DNA of 5,460 nucleotides from a bacterium (GTDB lineage: Bacteria; Atribacterota; JS1; SB-45; 34-128): the NCBI GenBank assembly GCA_018894595.1, contig JAHIPN010000288.1, positions 1 through 5,460 of the forward strand, read 5' to 3'. Positions within the stretch are counted from its first letter, which is position 1, and every line of letters begins with the position of its first letter. Both the position numbers and the translations under genes were made by a program. The notes below the pieces were generated by a model. The model ran no database searches and had not been told where the DNA came from. It saw only the letters and a program-made list of their open reading frames with translations. Positions 5,231-5,460 of this stretch are shown one piece after another.

Positions 5231-5460
5231 TCAAGCACTTTTTAAACTTTTTAAATACATAGGGTTTATTGATCGATAATCTTTGATATACCGGGTATTA
5301 TTCCGGATTATAGTACAGGCTATCTTAAGCAATTTATTGGAAATATTATTCAAGACTAAGGGCTTGGCTTTACCCTGATCTAGTTTGCGTAAATAATAAC
5401 GTCTAAAGGTTACATTATGGGTAGCCACCGATTGAGCAGCCAGTCGCAGGAGTTTACGGC
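5231..5460 (-). CDS. IS110-superfamily transposase, C-terminal 76 codons (partial)
   Basis: The frame enters from beyond the window and ends at a TGA (complement of 5231-5233). The visible part reads RKLLRLAAQSVATHNVTFRRYY then LRKLDQGKAKPLVLNNISNKLL and KIACTIIRNNTRYIKDY. It matches the end of the Transposase_20 domain of IS110/IS1111 enzymes: the 'R..L..AA..a..hn..fr.yy.rl...Gk' helix followed by 'KLL.i...ii.nn..Y'. These DEDD-plus-serine recombinases move the IS using a bridge RNA. The RuvC-like DEDD domain and the catalytic serine lie upstream, outside the window, so integrity cannot be judged. The GTG at 5426-5428 is an internal codon, not the start. The gene points toward the nuclease gene and is convergent with it. 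Confidence 0.85.
   Translation of the reverse strand, partial: RKLLRLAAQSVATHNVTFRRYYLRKLDQGKAKPLVLNNISNKLLKIACTIIRNNTRYIKDYRSINPMYLKSLKSA

Larger units (their letters stand above)
5134..5460 (-). mobile_element. IS110-superfamily element, 3' end only
   Basis: The plus-strand right part of the window is the tail of an element that continues past 5460. Its inner edge is placed at 5133/5134, where the third copy of the long repeat is interrupted. It holds the transposase C-terminus on the minus strand and a short noncoding end. No inverted repeat can be tested because the other end is absent. Elements of this group often insert at specific sequences with little or no target duplication. Confidence 0.7.

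Overview
The window is AT-rich. Its genuine starts carry strong purine-rich Shine-Dalgarno sequences (GGAGGAGG before 675, GAGGAG before 255). Together with its mobile-element families, this suggests a low-GC Bacillota (clostridial or halanaerobial type). That assignment is inference; no rRNA or tRNA gene is present to confirm it. The region looks like accessory DNA: two nuclease-like genes, one broken small ORF, two insertion sequences and three copies of a long repeat.

Layout. (1) 1-244: repeat copy 1, running into a ribosome binding site. (2) 255-522: a small gene split into two frames at a run of six T. (3) 675-1238: a 187-residue protein with a PD-(D/E)XK-type motif set, starting at an ATG behind GGAGGAGG. 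(4) 1253-1493: repeat copy 2, again ending in a ribosome binding site. (5) 1503-5031: a gene of 582 codons interrupted by an IS. Its C-terminal domain matches the EDxHD/Vsr-like nuclease pattern, and its apparent start codon is ATT. (6) 2003-3725: the interrupting IS, with an IS1634-type DDE transposase, 10-bp terminal inverted repeats and a perfect 57-bp duplication of the target on both sides. Removing the IS plus one duplicate restores the nuclease frame exactly. (7) 5054-5133: repeat copy 3, cut off abruptly. (8) 5134-5460: the 3' end of an IS110-superfamily element on the minus strand, with the transposase C-terminus and about 97 bp of structured noncoding DNA. The element continues beyond the window.

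How it fits together. Each repeat starts 14-22 bp after the stop codon of the gene before it, and copies 1 and 2 end in the ribosome binding site of the gene after them. The segment therefore reads as an array of repeat-leader-gene units, each carrying a nuclease-type gene. This is the most interesting higher-order pattern: the repeat could be a shared expression leader, a recombination substrate for shuffling cassettes, or the remnant of a mobile element. Defence is a plausible role given the nuclease folds, but nothing in the window proves it. The array is decaying or being switched: the small ORF is frameshifted, the EDxHD gene is disrupted, and repeat 3 is truncated by IS110. The disruption by the IS1634-type element is recent (identical duplicates) and in principle reversible through the 57-bp repeats.
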